This document shows positions 34,692 to 43,107 of a DNA stretch of 64,000 nt, one piece after another. The notes under the pieces are model-generated. The model did no database searches, was not told the DNA's origin, and saw only the letters and a program-made list of their open reading frames with translations. Where the stretch lies: assembly GCF_052118625.1 (NCBI RefSeq), contig NZ_JBQKGW010000016.1, positions 1 through 64,000 on the forward strand, written 5' to 3'. Source of the DNA: Porcincola sp945869225 (GTDB lineage Bacteria > Bacillota > Clostridia > Lachnospirales > Lachnospiraceae). A program made the position numbers and the translations under genes. The stretch's first letter is position 1. Every line of letters begins with the position of its first letter.

Positions 34692-35353
34692 ACCTGGCTC
34701 CCTTTCTGCGAACAGCTTCCCTCCTCCTGCTCCAGGACGGTCACCTTCCGGCCGTCCACCTTCACCTTCCCGTGCGCGATCAGATCAATCACCCTCGGCA
34801 GAATTTTCCACTCCGCCTGCTCCATGATCCTCAGCTGAAGCGACTTCGGCGTATCATCCGGAAGCACGGCAACCGCCTTCTGCATGATAATCGGTCCTGT
34901 ATCGGTCCCGCTGTCCACAAAATGAACGGTAGCCCCCGAGATCTTCACGCCGCGCTCAAGTGCGGCCTCGTGGACCTTCAGTCCGTAATAGCCCTTTCCG
35001 CAGAAGGACGGGATCAGAGACGGATGGATATTGATGATCCTGTTTCTGTACACCTCGACCATCTCATCCGGAATCGCACAGAGGAACCCGGCCAGCACGA
35101 CCAGATCCGGCTGACGATCCCGCACGCACTCCAGAAGCGCCTCGTTGAAGGCCGTTCTGGATGCATATGACTTCGGTGAAACTACCGCTGCCGGGATCCC
35201 GCGCCTGCGTGCCCGCTCCAGCGCAAAGGCGCCCTCGTTGTTGGACAGGACAAGCACGATCTCTGTATCTGTGATTGTCCCCGCATCGATGGCATCGATG
35301 ATGGCCTGCAGATTTGTCCCGCCTCCGGAAACCAGTACCGCTATCTTGAACAC
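34688..35353 (-). CDS. purN: Phosphoribosylglycinamide formyltransferase
   Basis: A 221-aa enzyme transferring a formyl group from 10-formyl-THF to GAR. N-terminal FKIAVLVSGGGTNLQAI, the catalytic region INIHPSLIPSFCGKGYYG and HFVDSGTDTGPII are visible. The start is probably GTG at 35353, with GAGGAG seven bases upstream; the frame stays open to 35413 without a site. It overlaps purD by 4 bp. Confidence 0.96.
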   Translation of the reverse strand: MFKIAVLVSGGGTNLQAIIDAIDAGTITDTEIVLVLSNNEGAFALERARRRGIPAAVVSPKSYASRTAFNEALLECVRDRQPDLVVLAGFLCAIPDEMVEVYRNRIINIHPSLIPSFCGKGYYGLKVHEAALERGVKISGATVHFVDSGTDTGPIIMQKAVAVLPDDTPKSLQLRIMEQAEWKILPRVIDLIAHGKVKVDGRKVTVLEQEEGSCSQKGSQV

Positions 35354-35434
35354 CGCCGTCTCCTCATCCTTCCTGCCGCCGCCCGCGGCTTGTTCCCTGG
35401 CCTGCCTCATCATATGCCCATGCGGAAGAGCGTC

Positions 35435-35470
35435 AGCCCGCCCGGACCTGGATGAAGGTGTGGCGGGCCA
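35435..35470. other. Intercistronic GC-rich hairpin between purM and purN
   Basis: AGCCCGCCC and GGCGGGC at either end of this segment can pair to form a hairpin with a loop of about 17 nt in the 141-bp gap between the purM stop and the purN start. No T-run follows on the minus strand, so it is more likely an mRNA-processing or stability structure than a terminator. Confidence 0.4.
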
Positions 35471-35494
35471 TCTTCTGCCTGATTCGCAGGCTGC

Positions 35495-36523
35495 TCAGAT
35501 GACCTCCGCGCACTTCTGCATGCTTTCCTCAACCGATCCGATGACATACGCGCGCTCGCCCGCACGGCTGACCGCCTCAATCGCGGCATCCGCATCCTTC
35601 GGATCCAGGGCGAGCACCATGCCGATGCCCATATTGAAGGTGTTGTACATGATCTTCCCGGAGATATCCCCCTCCTTCTGAAGAAGGCGGAAGATCGGCG
35701 GAACCTCGTAGCTGTCCTTCCGGATGACAGCCTTCACGCCCTCCGGCAGCATGCGCGGCACATTCTCATAGAAACCGCCGCCCGTCACATGGCTGCAGCC
35801 CTTGATTCTCACGCCCGCGTCCTTCACACTCCGAAGCGCCTTCACATAGATCTTCGTCGGGCGCAGGAGCACCTCTCCCAGCGTCGCGCCGAGCGATTCA
35901 TGATAGGTGCCCAGCGTCTTTTCATCACAGGAAAAGACGGAGCGCACCAGGGAGAAACCGTTGCTGTGCACGCCGGAGGAGGCAATCCCCACCAGCACAT
36001 CACCCGGCCGGATGTCCGCGCCTGTGATCAGGTCCTTTTTATCTGCCACGCCCACCGAGAAGCCGGCCAGGTCATATTCATCCTCCGGGTAGAAGCCCGG
36101 CATCTCTGCCGTCTCACCGCCGATCAGCGCCGAGCCGGACTGGACGCAGCCCTCCGCCACACCCGAGACAATCTTCGCAATCTTCTCCGGATGATTCTTC
36201 CCGCACGCAATATAGTCCAGGAAGAACAGCGGCTCCCCGCCCGCGCAGGCCACATCGTTGACACACATCGCAACACAGTCGATTCCAACCGTATCATGGC
36301 GGTCCATCACGAAGGCCAGCTTCAGCTTCGTTCCGACACCGTCCGTCCCGGACAGAAGCGTCGGGTGTTCCATTCCCTTCACCGCATCCATCGAAAAGGC
36401 ACCCGAGAAGCCGCCAAGGTCGGTCATGACCTCCGGTCTCATGGTGCGTGCGACAAACTGCTTCATCAGCCTGACAGACTCATACCCCGCCTCGATGTCA
36501 ACCCCTGCGCTTCTGTAATCCAT
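35495..36523 (-). CDS. purM: Phosphoribosylformylglycinamidine cyclo-ligase (AIR synthetase)
   Basis: A 342-aa enzyme converting FGAM to AIR. It begins MDYRSAGVDIEAGYESV and shows SGTDGVGTKLKLA, GGETAEMPGFY and GIASSGVHSNGFSLVR, all diagnostic of PurM. Full length. It lies 22 bp after purE, with purN next after a 141-bp gap. Confidence 0.97.
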   Translation of the reverse strand: MDYRSAGVDIEAGYESVRLMKQFVARTMRPEVMTDLGGFSGAFSMDAVKGMEHPTLLSGTDGVGTKLKLAFVMDRHDTVGIDCVAMCVNDVACAGGEPLFFLDYIACGKNHPEKIAKIVSGVAEGCVQSGSALIGGETAEMPGFYPEDEYDLAGFSVGVADKKDLITGADIRPGDVLVGIASSGVHSNGFSLVRSVFSCDEKTLGTYHESLGATLGEVLLRPTKIYVKALRSVKDAGVRIKGCSHVTGGGFYENVPRMLPEGVKAVIRKDSYEVPPIFRLLQKEGDISGKIMYNTFNMGIGMVLALDPKDADAAIEAVSRAGERAYVIGSVEESMQKCAEVI

Positions 36524-36545
36524 AAAGGCCCCCTATTCTCCCGTA

Positions 36546-37052
36546 TCAGTACTCCTTGTACCCGACTTCCTGCAACCTTGCATCCTTCTTCTGAACGGCT
36601 TCACACTGCTTTCCGGCATACGCCTTCAGCTTTTCCAGAAGCGCCGGACTGCTGATGGCCAGCATCCGGACGGCGAGAAGCGCCGCATTCTTTGTTCCGT
36701 CGATCGCAACCGTTGCCACCGGAATGCCGGACGGCATCTGAAGGATCGAGTACAGACTGTCCTCCCCGCCCAGCGTCTTTGAGTAAAGAGGGACACCGAT
36801 GACCGGCAGCGGGAACAGCGCCGCGCACATCCCCGGCAGATGGGCTGCCATGCCGGCACCGGCGATGATCACCTTCAGGCCTCTTGCCTCCGCGCCCTTT
36901 GCGTACTCAAAGAACACATCCGGCTCCCTGTGAGCGGATATGACTCTCATCTCATACGGGACTCCGAATTCTTCCAGAATCGCCGCAGCTTTCGACATGA
37001 CTGGCAGATCCGAGTCACTGCCCATCACAATTCCGACAACCGGCTTCTCCAT
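36546..37052 (-). CDS. purE: N5-carboxyaminoimidazole ribonucleotide mutase
   Basis: A 168-aa class I PurE, converting N5-CAIR to CAIR. VGIVMGSDSDLPVM, ISAHREPD, GAGMAAHLPGM and the GVPLYSKTLGGEDSLYSILQMPSGIPV loop are visible. It is the first gene of the purine run. A promoter lies just upstream (37084-37112) and CAGGAGGAAA precedes the ATG. No purine riboswitch fits in the 68-bp gap. Confidence 0.97.
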   Translation of the reverse strand: MEKPVVGIVMGSDSDLPVMSKAAAILEEFGVPYEMRVISAHREPDVFFEYAKGAEARGLKVIIAGAGMAAHLPGMCAALFPLPVIGVPLYSKTLGGEDSLYSILQMPSGIPVATVAIDGTKNAALLAVRMLAISSPALLEKLKAYAGKQCEAVQKKDARLQEVGYKEY

Positions 37053-37083
37053 CTTCCGTTTCCTCCTGATTTTTTACCGCTTT

Positions 37084-37112
37084 ATCCTACCTTAATTGGG
37101 TCGCTTTCGCAA
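37084..37112 (-). promoter_or_regulatory. Sigma-A promoter of the purE operon
   Basis: On the minus strand TTGCGA (37107-37112) and TAGGAT (37084-37089) have 17-bp spacing. The predicted start gives a short leader of about 25 nt to purE, too short for a riboswitch. The -35 region is next to the aminopeptidase stop. Confidence 0.65.
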
Positions 37113-37120
37113 GCCATGCC

Positions 37121-39277
37121 TTATGCATCCGCATCAAGCGGCCCGTTCAGCTCCTCTGTCCCCTCCAGCACAAACCGGCCATCCCGGATGATTTCCTTCC
37201 TGCAGCTTCCATCCTCGTTCTCCACCTCGATCAGCCCCAGCTCCTCGTAGGGAATCGTGATATCCGTATGGCAGTTGAAATAGGCCTTCGAGACATCCTC
37301 CTTCCGGAGTCTCGAGAAATCATTCTCCCGGGCGACGATCTTCTTTCCGTCCGGATTGCGCGTCACATTGTCCTCATCCCAGCTGTAGCAGGTGTCGCCC
37401 ACCGCAAAGTGCGGACCTGTCTTCTCAGCGATCAGGATGTCCATCTTCGGTCCGATCTGATACTTCCGGATCATCGCGTAGGCGGTCGTATTGGTTCCGA
37501 TCGCAAACTCGCCCATCGGCAGCGTCTTGTGATGGAACAGAATGTTTTCCTCGATGTATGCCCGGTTTTCCTCCTCCGACTCGAAGTTGGAGCAGGAATA
37601 ATCGGTGATGCAGCCATCCCTGAAATGAAGCTCCAGATCCCGGAAACTCAGTCCCTGCAGATAAACCTGGCTGACAAACAGCACACCGTCCGTCCCCTTC
37701 AGAACCGGAGACGTGAACACCTCGCCCACCGGGATGTTGACGTCCGCGCCGCAGTTCTCAAAGATGGTCTCCTGCGCCGGATCCTGAAGCCTCCACAGCT
37801 GCACCGTCAGATCTGTATGGTTCCTTCCCCTCCCGAGGATGTGAACCTTCGTCCCCTTGTCGAGCGCATCAATCATCACCTGCTGGATCGCGCTGTATTT
37901 CTTCGCATCCAGCGTGTTGACCTTCATCGTCTCCCGGAAGATCTCCTCATATCGTTCCTCGTCGATTGTCGGAACCGGGAAGGAGATAATCGTAAAGGAA
38001 CGCTCCTTTCCGTAGATGGCATCATTGACGATACGGGCTGTCTCATTTTTCAGCTTCACAGAAAGCGCCTGCTGCTTCTGGGAGTATTTCAGCGCCTCCT
38101 TCTTCGAGACCGGGTCAAACGAAGGTTCCCCGAAGACTTCCAGCACAGCAGGCCCGCCGTAGCGGTGCGCCTGCTCGAGGAATTCGCCGTACACCGTCTC
38201 CGTCACTTCGAGCTTCCGCTCCACAAACCGGGCATCAAGAAACAGGGCCGCATCCTCGCGGTGATCATAATCGTACTGCGGATTCGGAGACGCTCCCGTA
38301 AAGCCTCCTGTCCTCGACATACCCGTCACGGCAGACACCCCGCAGCGGACAATGGTCGGGCGAAGCCCCATTTTCAGGAAATTCCGGACCGCTGCCTGCA
38401 TCATCCGCTCAAATCCCGCATGATAGATCAGCGAGACCGTCCGCTTTTTATACAGCGGCTTCTCGCCTAGAATAAAGCCTTCCCGGTATCCTTCTGTGAA
38501 TGTGTCCGCCATCCGCTCTATTTCCGCTTCCGGGAGCGATGCCAGATACCGGAACGTTCTCAGCTCGTTTTCCGTAATATATTCTCCGCTCCGGTAAAGG
38601 GAAGACGGATCACTGGTATCGAGCGTCATCAATGTATAAACCGCATCGTCACAGGCCGGATCAATCTGTCCCCGGATCCGGTTTCTGAGAATCACATCTG
38701 TATTGTCGCTCTCAAACCAGTACAATGTCTCCCGGACATCCTCCGGCTTCGGCAGTCCCTCCGCAAACAGTCCGTACACCTGAATGAAGAGCTCCATGTG
38801 AGCGGCCAGCTCCTCCACCTTGTCCTCGAACACATAGGCGATCAGTCCGCGCTCCTGCGTGTACAGAAAACACAGGAGGGAACCGAAATCAGCTCCAAGC
38901 ATGCGCTCTGCACAGGCGGGATTCGCAAAGCTCTGCTCATAGTGGTCCGGAAGGATATCCTCATACATCCGCCTGTTCATCTCCGGCCACTTTTCCGGAT
39001 GGCTGTCATAGTACCCGCTCTTCAGGCCGGCTCTGATCCCGCACAGCTCCACAATAAAGGACGCGGTGTCTCTGAAAAATGCTTCAAATGCCTCCGGCAG
39101 CGAATGGACGGCATGCGGATCCGCTCCCGGCGCACTGGTGCCTTCCCCTTCTCCGGCTGCAGAATTCGTCCCGGGGGCTCCCAGCTCCGCTGCAATTTCC
39201 CGGATCCGACCTTCCGCCAGTCCGTACCGCTCCTCGCAGAGATCAATCGCATCATAATCTACCCAGATATTCCCCAT
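37121..39277 (-). CDS. Aminopeptidase (M29-like), long form
   Basis: A 718-aa cytoplasmic protein. The C-terminal 400 residues resemble M29 aminopeptidases: GRGRNHTDLTVQLW, NIPVGEVFTSPVLKGTDG, ELHFRDGCITDYSCSNFESEEE, MGEFAIGTNTTAY and a final HTDITIPYEE supply the Glu and His metal-ligand set. The N-terminal 300 residues are an extra region not found in the classic family of about 410 residues; similar long forms are common in Lachnospiraceae. Gene neighbours give no pathway hint. Confidence 0.8.
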   Translation of the reverse strand: MGNIWVDYDAIDLCEERYGLAEGRIREIAAELGAPGTNSAAGEGEGTSAPGADPHAVHSLPEAFEAFFRDTASFIVELCGIRAGLKSGYYDSHPEKWPEMNRRMYEDILPDHYEQSFANPACAERMLGADFGSLLCFLYTQERGLIAYVFEDKVEELAAHMELFIQVYGLFAEGLPKPEDVRETLYWFESDNTDVILRNRIRGQIDPACDDAVYTLMTLDTSDPSSLYRSGEYITENELRTFRYLASLPEAEIERMADTFTEGYREGFILGEKPLYKKRTVSLIYHAGFERMMQAAVRNFLKMGLRPTIVRCGVSAVTGMSRTGGFTGASPNPQYDYDHREDAALFLDARFVERKLEVTETVYGEFLEQAHRYGGPAVLEVFGEPSFDPVSKKEALKYSQKQQALSVKLKNETARIVNDAIYGKERSFTIISFPVPTIDEERYEEIFRETMKVNTLDAKKYSAIQQVMIDALDKGTKVHILGRGRNHTDLTVQLWRLQDPAQETIFENCGADVNIPVGEVFTSPVLKGTDGVLFVSQVYLQGLSFRDLELHFRDGCITDYSCSNFESEEENRAYIEENILFHHKTLPMGEFAIGTNTTAYAMIRKYQIGPKMDILIAEKTGPHFAVGDTCYSWDEDNVTRNPDGKKIVARENDFSRLRKEDVSKAYFNCHTDITIPYEELGLIEVENEDGSCRKEIIRDGRFVLEGTEELNGPLDADA

Positions 39278-39299
39278 ATCTCTTTCCTCATCTGAAATG

Positions 39300-39381
39300 T
39301 CCTGCCGGCTGCTGAATCAGTCCGCCGGCTGAAACATCCTGCCGGCTGCCGAATCAGTCCGCCGGCTGAAACATCCTGCCG
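39300..39381. repeat. 37-bp tandem repeat, 2.2 copies
   Basis: The unit occurs at 39300-39336 and 39337-39373 with a single difference, then a partial copy to 39381. Each unit holds two CCGGCTG motifs around GAATCAG. It occupies the gap between the DUF6142-like gene and the aminopeptidase start, so both the terminator and the promoter spaces are made of this repeat. Confidence 0.9.
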
Positions 39382-39386
39382 TTCCC

Positions 39387-39704
39387 TCAGGCGGCAAGCC
39401 CCCGGCAGAACAGGATAAACCAGACGGCCACCATGATTCCGTTGATGATCGTCCCTGTCTTGCTGAACCCATAGGACGGCTGTCTGTCACGAAAGCTCCG
39501 CAGTCCTGTGATCACACCGGCCAGAGCAGCCATCATGCCTGAAAAGCCGACCGCTCCTGCCCACAGACCCGCCTTCCCCTTCAGCGCCGTGCAGGCTGTC
39601 AGAAGTCCGAGAAACAGGATGATTGTGATGCCTGAGAGCACCACACTCAAAACACCCTTCCTTCCTGCCTTTGGATGGATCTTATATGTATATGCCTTTG
39701 CCAT
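39387..39704 (-). CDS. Small membrane protein (DUF6142-like)
   Basis: A 105-aa protein with three predicted membrane helices (about 18-38, 46-66, 84-103) and a conserved GFSKTGTIINGIMVAVW segment. CGGAGGAGAG precedes the ATG. It resembles the DUF6142 family of Clostridia, for which no function is known. It is encoded between a VanZ-like gene and an aminopeptidase. Confidence 0.7.
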   Translation of the reverse strand: MAKAYTYKIHPKAGRKGVLSVVLSGITIILFLGLLTACTALKGKAGLWAGAVGFSGMMAALAGVITGLRSFRDRQPSYGFSKTGTIINGIMVAVWFILFCRGLAA

Positions 39705-39828
39705 CTGAATCTCTCCTCCGTACCAGTTAAGTCCGCCGTGCCAGCTCTACAGTCTCTGAACTTCGGTCACGCGATGACGATCTGCCACTCAATAACGGTG
39801 TTCCGGTGTCCTGCTGCCCCGGCGCAGC

Positions 39829-40275
39829 TCACCGCGCCAGCCTTCTGCTCAGGGCAAACAAAAGATACCCCAGCAGTCCGCCCAGCGTGTTCAGGATCAC
39901 ATCGTCGACATCACAGCTCCCTCTCCTTGTCACCAGCTGCGCCAGCTCGACGCCGCAGGAGAACAGAAAGCTCAGCGATACGGTTCGGTACGCACGCCTG
40001 AAATACCGGTGCATTGCCGGAAGAAAGAAGCCAAATGGAAGAAAGCCGATGATGTTTCCGTATACGTTCAGGAAGACAGCCCGAAACCCGAGGGTTTCCC
40101 GGTAGACGAGGAACCGCCGAATCTCCACGAAGGGGACCAGGTTGTAGCGCATTTCCACGCTGGGGGCCCTGCCATACTCATCTGCAAAAAACAGAAAATA
40201 AATGAGCACCGCCAGGTAAAGAAAAAAAAGCACACCCGACACGCTCTGAATGTGCTTCTTCCTCCGTGGTGTCAT
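39829..40275 (-). CDS. VanZ-like family membrane protein
   Basis: A 148-aa protein with four to five helices and the VanZ-like signatures: YNLVPFVEI, NVYGNIIGFLPFGFFLP, and ELAQLVTRRGSCDVDDVILNTLGG split over two helices. VanZ gives low-level teicoplanin resistance in enterococci, but most chromosomal members have unknown roles. It overlaps the pyrE stop by 4 bp, so it is translationally coupled to the pyrimidine operon. Confidence 0.85.
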   Translation of the reverse strand: MTPRRKKHIQSVSGVLFFLYLAVLIYFLFFADEYGRAPSVEMRYNLVPFVEIRRFLVYRETLGFRAVFLNVYGNIIGFLPFGFFLPAMHRYFRRAYRTVSLSFLFSCGVELAQLVTRRGSCDVDDVILNTLGGLLGYLLFALSRRLAR

Positions 40276-40943
40276 ACACCGTACTCCTTATAGTAAGCGT
40301 CAATTCTCGCCTTGACGTCGTCGTCGATCAGGACTCTGCCGCCGACCTCCCGGTTGTAGAGATAAGAGACGACTTCCTTCATGGTGACAATCGCCGTCGT
40401 CTTCAGCCCGTATGTCTCCTGGATCTCCTCCAGCGCGCTTTTTGTTCCGGTTCCGCGCTCGCAGCGGTCGACGGAGACGACTAGTCCGCATACCTGCGCA
40501 TCCGCCGTGTCCCGGATGATCGGAAGGGTCTCCCGGATCGAGGTTCCGGCTGTTGTGACATCCTCGATGATCACGACCTTGTCGCCGTCCTTGATCGGAC
40601 CGCCGAGCAGGATACCCTTGTCGCCATGATCCTTGATCTCCTTGCGGTTGGAGCAATACCGGATCTCCTTCCCGCAGTCCTCGGAAAGCGCAATCGTCGC
40701 CGCAACCGAAAGCGGAATTCCCTTGTAGGCAGGTCCGAACAGAACATCAAAGTCTGTCCCGAAGGCATCCTCGATCGCCTTCGCATAGTACTCGCCAAGC
40801 TTCTTCAGCTGGCCGCCCGTCCGGTAAAACCCTGTGTTGACAAAGAACGGCGTCCTGCGCCCGCTCTTTGTGACAAAGTCTCCGAACTTCAGGACCTCAC
40901 AGTCTACCATGAATTCAATGAATGATTCCTTGTACTTCTCCAT
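40272..40943 (-). CDS. pyrE: Orotate phosphoribosyltransferase
   Basis: A 223-aa enzyme making OMP from orotate and PRPP. The PRPP-binding motif VVIIEDVTTAGTSIRE and KGIPLSVAATIAL are visible. GAGGAGAGG precedes the ATG. It is the last pyr gene of the pyrC-pyrF-pyrK-pyrD-pyrE run, followed with overlap by the VanZ-like gene. Confidence 0.96.
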   Translation of the reverse strand: MEKYKESFIEFMVDCEVLKFGDFVTKSGRRTPFFVNTGFYRTGGQLKKLGEYYAKAIEDAFGTDFDVLFGPAYKGIPLSVAATIALSEDCGKEIRYCSNRKEIKDHGDKGILLGGPIKDGDKVVIIEDVTTAGTSIRETLPIIRDTADAQVCGLVVSVDRCERGTGTKSALEEIQETYGLKTTAIVTMKEVVSYLYNREVGGRVLIDDDVKARIDAYYKEYGV

Positions 40944-41043
40944 AACCTCTCCTCACTGCCGCTTCTCCCGGCACTCTGATACCGGCCCTGCCGCCGCACT
41001 GGCCGCTTATTCTGTCTTCCTGCGCGCCTGTTCCTTGTGCCCG

Positions 41044-41967
41044 TTACCTGACACAGCCGACCAGCTCCCTGACCGAACCGATCTGATTCTCCTCCAGATA
41101 CGCTCTGATCCCGTCGATGACGCGGATCACCGTTGTCTGATCCCGGAAATTCGCCGTTCCAACTGAAACAGCGCTGGCACCTGCCATGATCATCTCCAGA
41201 GCACCCTCCGCATCGGCGATGCCGCCCATCCCGATGATCGGAATCTTCACACTCTGTGCGCACTCCCAGACCATCCGGACAGCCACCGGATGAATCGCCG
41301 GGCCGCTCAGCCCGCCGGTCCGGTTCGCCAGCGCAAAGGTTCTTCTTCTCACATCGATCTTCATCCCGGTGATGGTATTGATCATCGACAGCGCATCCGC
41401 ACCGCCTGCCTCCGCCGCCTTTGCAATCTCCCGGATATCGGTCACGTTCGGACTCAGCTTCATGATCACCGGCTGCCGGGCAGCCTTTTTCACCGCCGCT
41501 GTGATCTGCTCGACCGCCCGGGGATTCGTCCCGAACGAAATGCCGCCCTCCTTCACGTTCGGACAGGAAATGTTGATTTCCAGAAGGTCCGCGCGCTTTT
41601 CGTCCGCGAGTCTCCTCACGCAATCGACGTACTCCTCGGTGCTGTGTCCGCAGACATTCACGACCACCTTCGTGTCAAACTGCTCCAGGAACTTCAGATC
41701 CCGCTTCGCAAATGTCTCTTCCCCTGGATTCTGAAGGCCGATGGCATTCAGCATCCCAGAAGGCGTCTCGCAGATTCTCGGGGTCGGATTCCCCGGCCAC
41801 GGAACGGAGGCCACGCCCTTTGTCACGACCGCACCGAGTCGGTTCAGATCGACAAATTCTGAAAACTCCTGTCCGGACCCGAAGGTTCCGGACGCCGTCA
41901 TGACCGGGTTCTTCAGCAAAACTCCGGCAATCTCCACACTCATATCCGGCTGCATATTTCTGTTCAT
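41044..41967 (-). CDS. pyrD: Dihydroorotate dehydrogenase B, catalytic subunit
   Basis: A 307-aa FMN enzyme of class 1B, which works with PyrK to pass electrons to NAD+. GVLLKNPVMTASGTFGSG, the catalytic-Cys region EINISCPNVKEGG, and GMGGIADAEGALEMIMAGA are visible. The start is probably ATG at 41967, where GGAGAGG lies close, or the next Met (MQPDMSV) three codons on, with better spacing. A 153-bp spacer with small GC-rich hairpins separates it from pyrK. Confidence 0.95.
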   Translation of the reverse strand: MNRNMQPDMSVEIAGVLLKNPVMTASGTFGSGQEFSEFVDLNRLGAVVTKGVASVPWPGNPTPRICETPSGMLNAIGLQNPGEETFAKRDLKFLEQFDTKVVVNVCGHSTEEYVDCVRRLADEKRADLLEINISCPNVKEGGISFGTNPRAVEQITAAVKKAARQPVIMKLSPNVTDIREIAKAAEAGGADALSMINTITGMKIDVRRRTFALANRTGGLSGPAIHPVAVRMVWECAQSVKIPIIGMGGIADAEGALEMIMAGASAVSVGTANFRDQTTVIRVIDGIRAYLEENQIGSVRELVGCVR

Positions 41968-42120
41968 CCTCTCCAGCGGCGCCCGCCTTCTGCGGGCACT
42001 CCTATCAGTCTGCCCGCTGCCATCCCGGATTCCCGGCACGATCCGGTCTCTCCGGATGCCTTCCTGACTCCCAGGACTGTCCGGCTTCTGCGGACGCTCC
42101 GCTCTGCGGCTTGCGTTTCA

Positions 42121-42960
42121 TCACAATTCGACATCAATCGAATTGAATACCGGTCCCTCCGTGCAGACTCTCTTGTTTCTTACCTTGGAATGTTCATCGA
42201 CATCAGTCGATTTGCAGACGCAGCTGAGGCAGGCGCCGATCCCGCAGGCCATCTTCTCCTCGAGTGACAGCCAGCACTCGGTTCCGGTCTCCTGCGCGTA
42301 CGCCCGAAGCGCACGCAGCATGGGAGTCGGCCCGCAAGCACAGATCACATCTGCCTTCAGGTTTCTCCCGCGGATTGCGTCGAGCACGTTGCCCTTCGTC
42401 CCGCAGCTGCCGTCCTCCGTTGCAATGACCACTTCCGAGCAGGCTTTCAAATCGTCCACAAGAAACAGCTCGTCCCGGAATCCCAATACCGAGATCAGCC
42501 GCGGCGCACCCTTTTCACCCTTGCCTGCCGCCAGTGTCCTTGCCAGCTGCACCATCGGCGGAATCCCGATTCCGCCCCCGATGAGAAAAACCGTCTTCCC
42601 CGACAGCCCCCTCAGGACAGACTCGGGAAATCCATTTCCAAGCGGTCCGGTCAGATCTACTCTGTCTCCAGCTGTAAGACGGGAAAATTCCTCCGTTCCC
42701 TTTCCGGCAACACGAAATACCAGCCGCAGCTCCCCGCTCTCCGGGTCTGCGCTGCAGATGCTGATCGGGCGCGGAAGAAGACGGGAGCGATCGTTGCTGT
42801 AAACCGAGACAAACTGCCCCGGCCTCGCTTCTGCTGCAATCTGCTCTGTCTTCAGCCTGAGATCATAGATGCCTCCCGCAATCCTCGTATTCTGAAGGAC
42901 CTCCGCCTTTTCTCTGAACTTTCGAACCGCTCTGATCCCCGTTTCCTGTCCGGCCTGCAT
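42121..42960 (-). CDS. pyrK: Dihydroorotate dehydrogenase B, electron transfer subunit
   Basis: A 279-aa protein with an N-terminal FAD domain (LLPRPISICS), an NAD-binding domain (LIGGGIGIPPMVQLA), and the C-terminal [2Fe-2S] cysteines in CGIGACLSCVC and a downstream Cys. It completes the class 1B dehydrogenase with PyrD. ATG at 42960 (MQAGQETG) has CAGGAG seven bases upstream; an alternative GTG six codons earlier is possible. The N-terminus is longer than usual by about 20 residues. Confidence 0.95.
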   Translation of the reverse strand: MQAGQETGIRAVRKFREKAEVLQNTRIAGGIYDLRLKTEQIAAEARPGQFVSVYSNDRSRLLPRPISICSADPESGELRLVFRVAGKGTEEFSRLTAGDRVDLTGPLGNGFPESVLRGLSGKTVFLIGGGIGIPPMVQLARTLAAGKGEKGAPRLISVLGFRDELFLVDDLKACSEVVIATEDGSCGTKGNVLDAIRGRNLKADVICACGPTPMLRALRAYAQETGTECWLSLEEKMACGIGACLSCVCKSTDVDEHSKVRNKRVCTEGPVFNSIDVEL

Positions 42961-43107
42961 ACCCGTCTCCTGTTCTTTCACAACACGTTTCCTGTGTTCG
43001 CCCAAAATCCCCGGAACGATCACCCTGTTTTTCCTGATTTCCCGGAATACTCTGTCCTATTTTGCGCCGGCATCTTTGATCTGGCCGGGCGGCAGTCCCC
43101 GGTTCAG

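Noticed and set aside
37053..37120. Purine riboswitch before purE
   Set aside because: The predicted leader is about 25 nt, too short for the aptamer, and no conserved core was seen.
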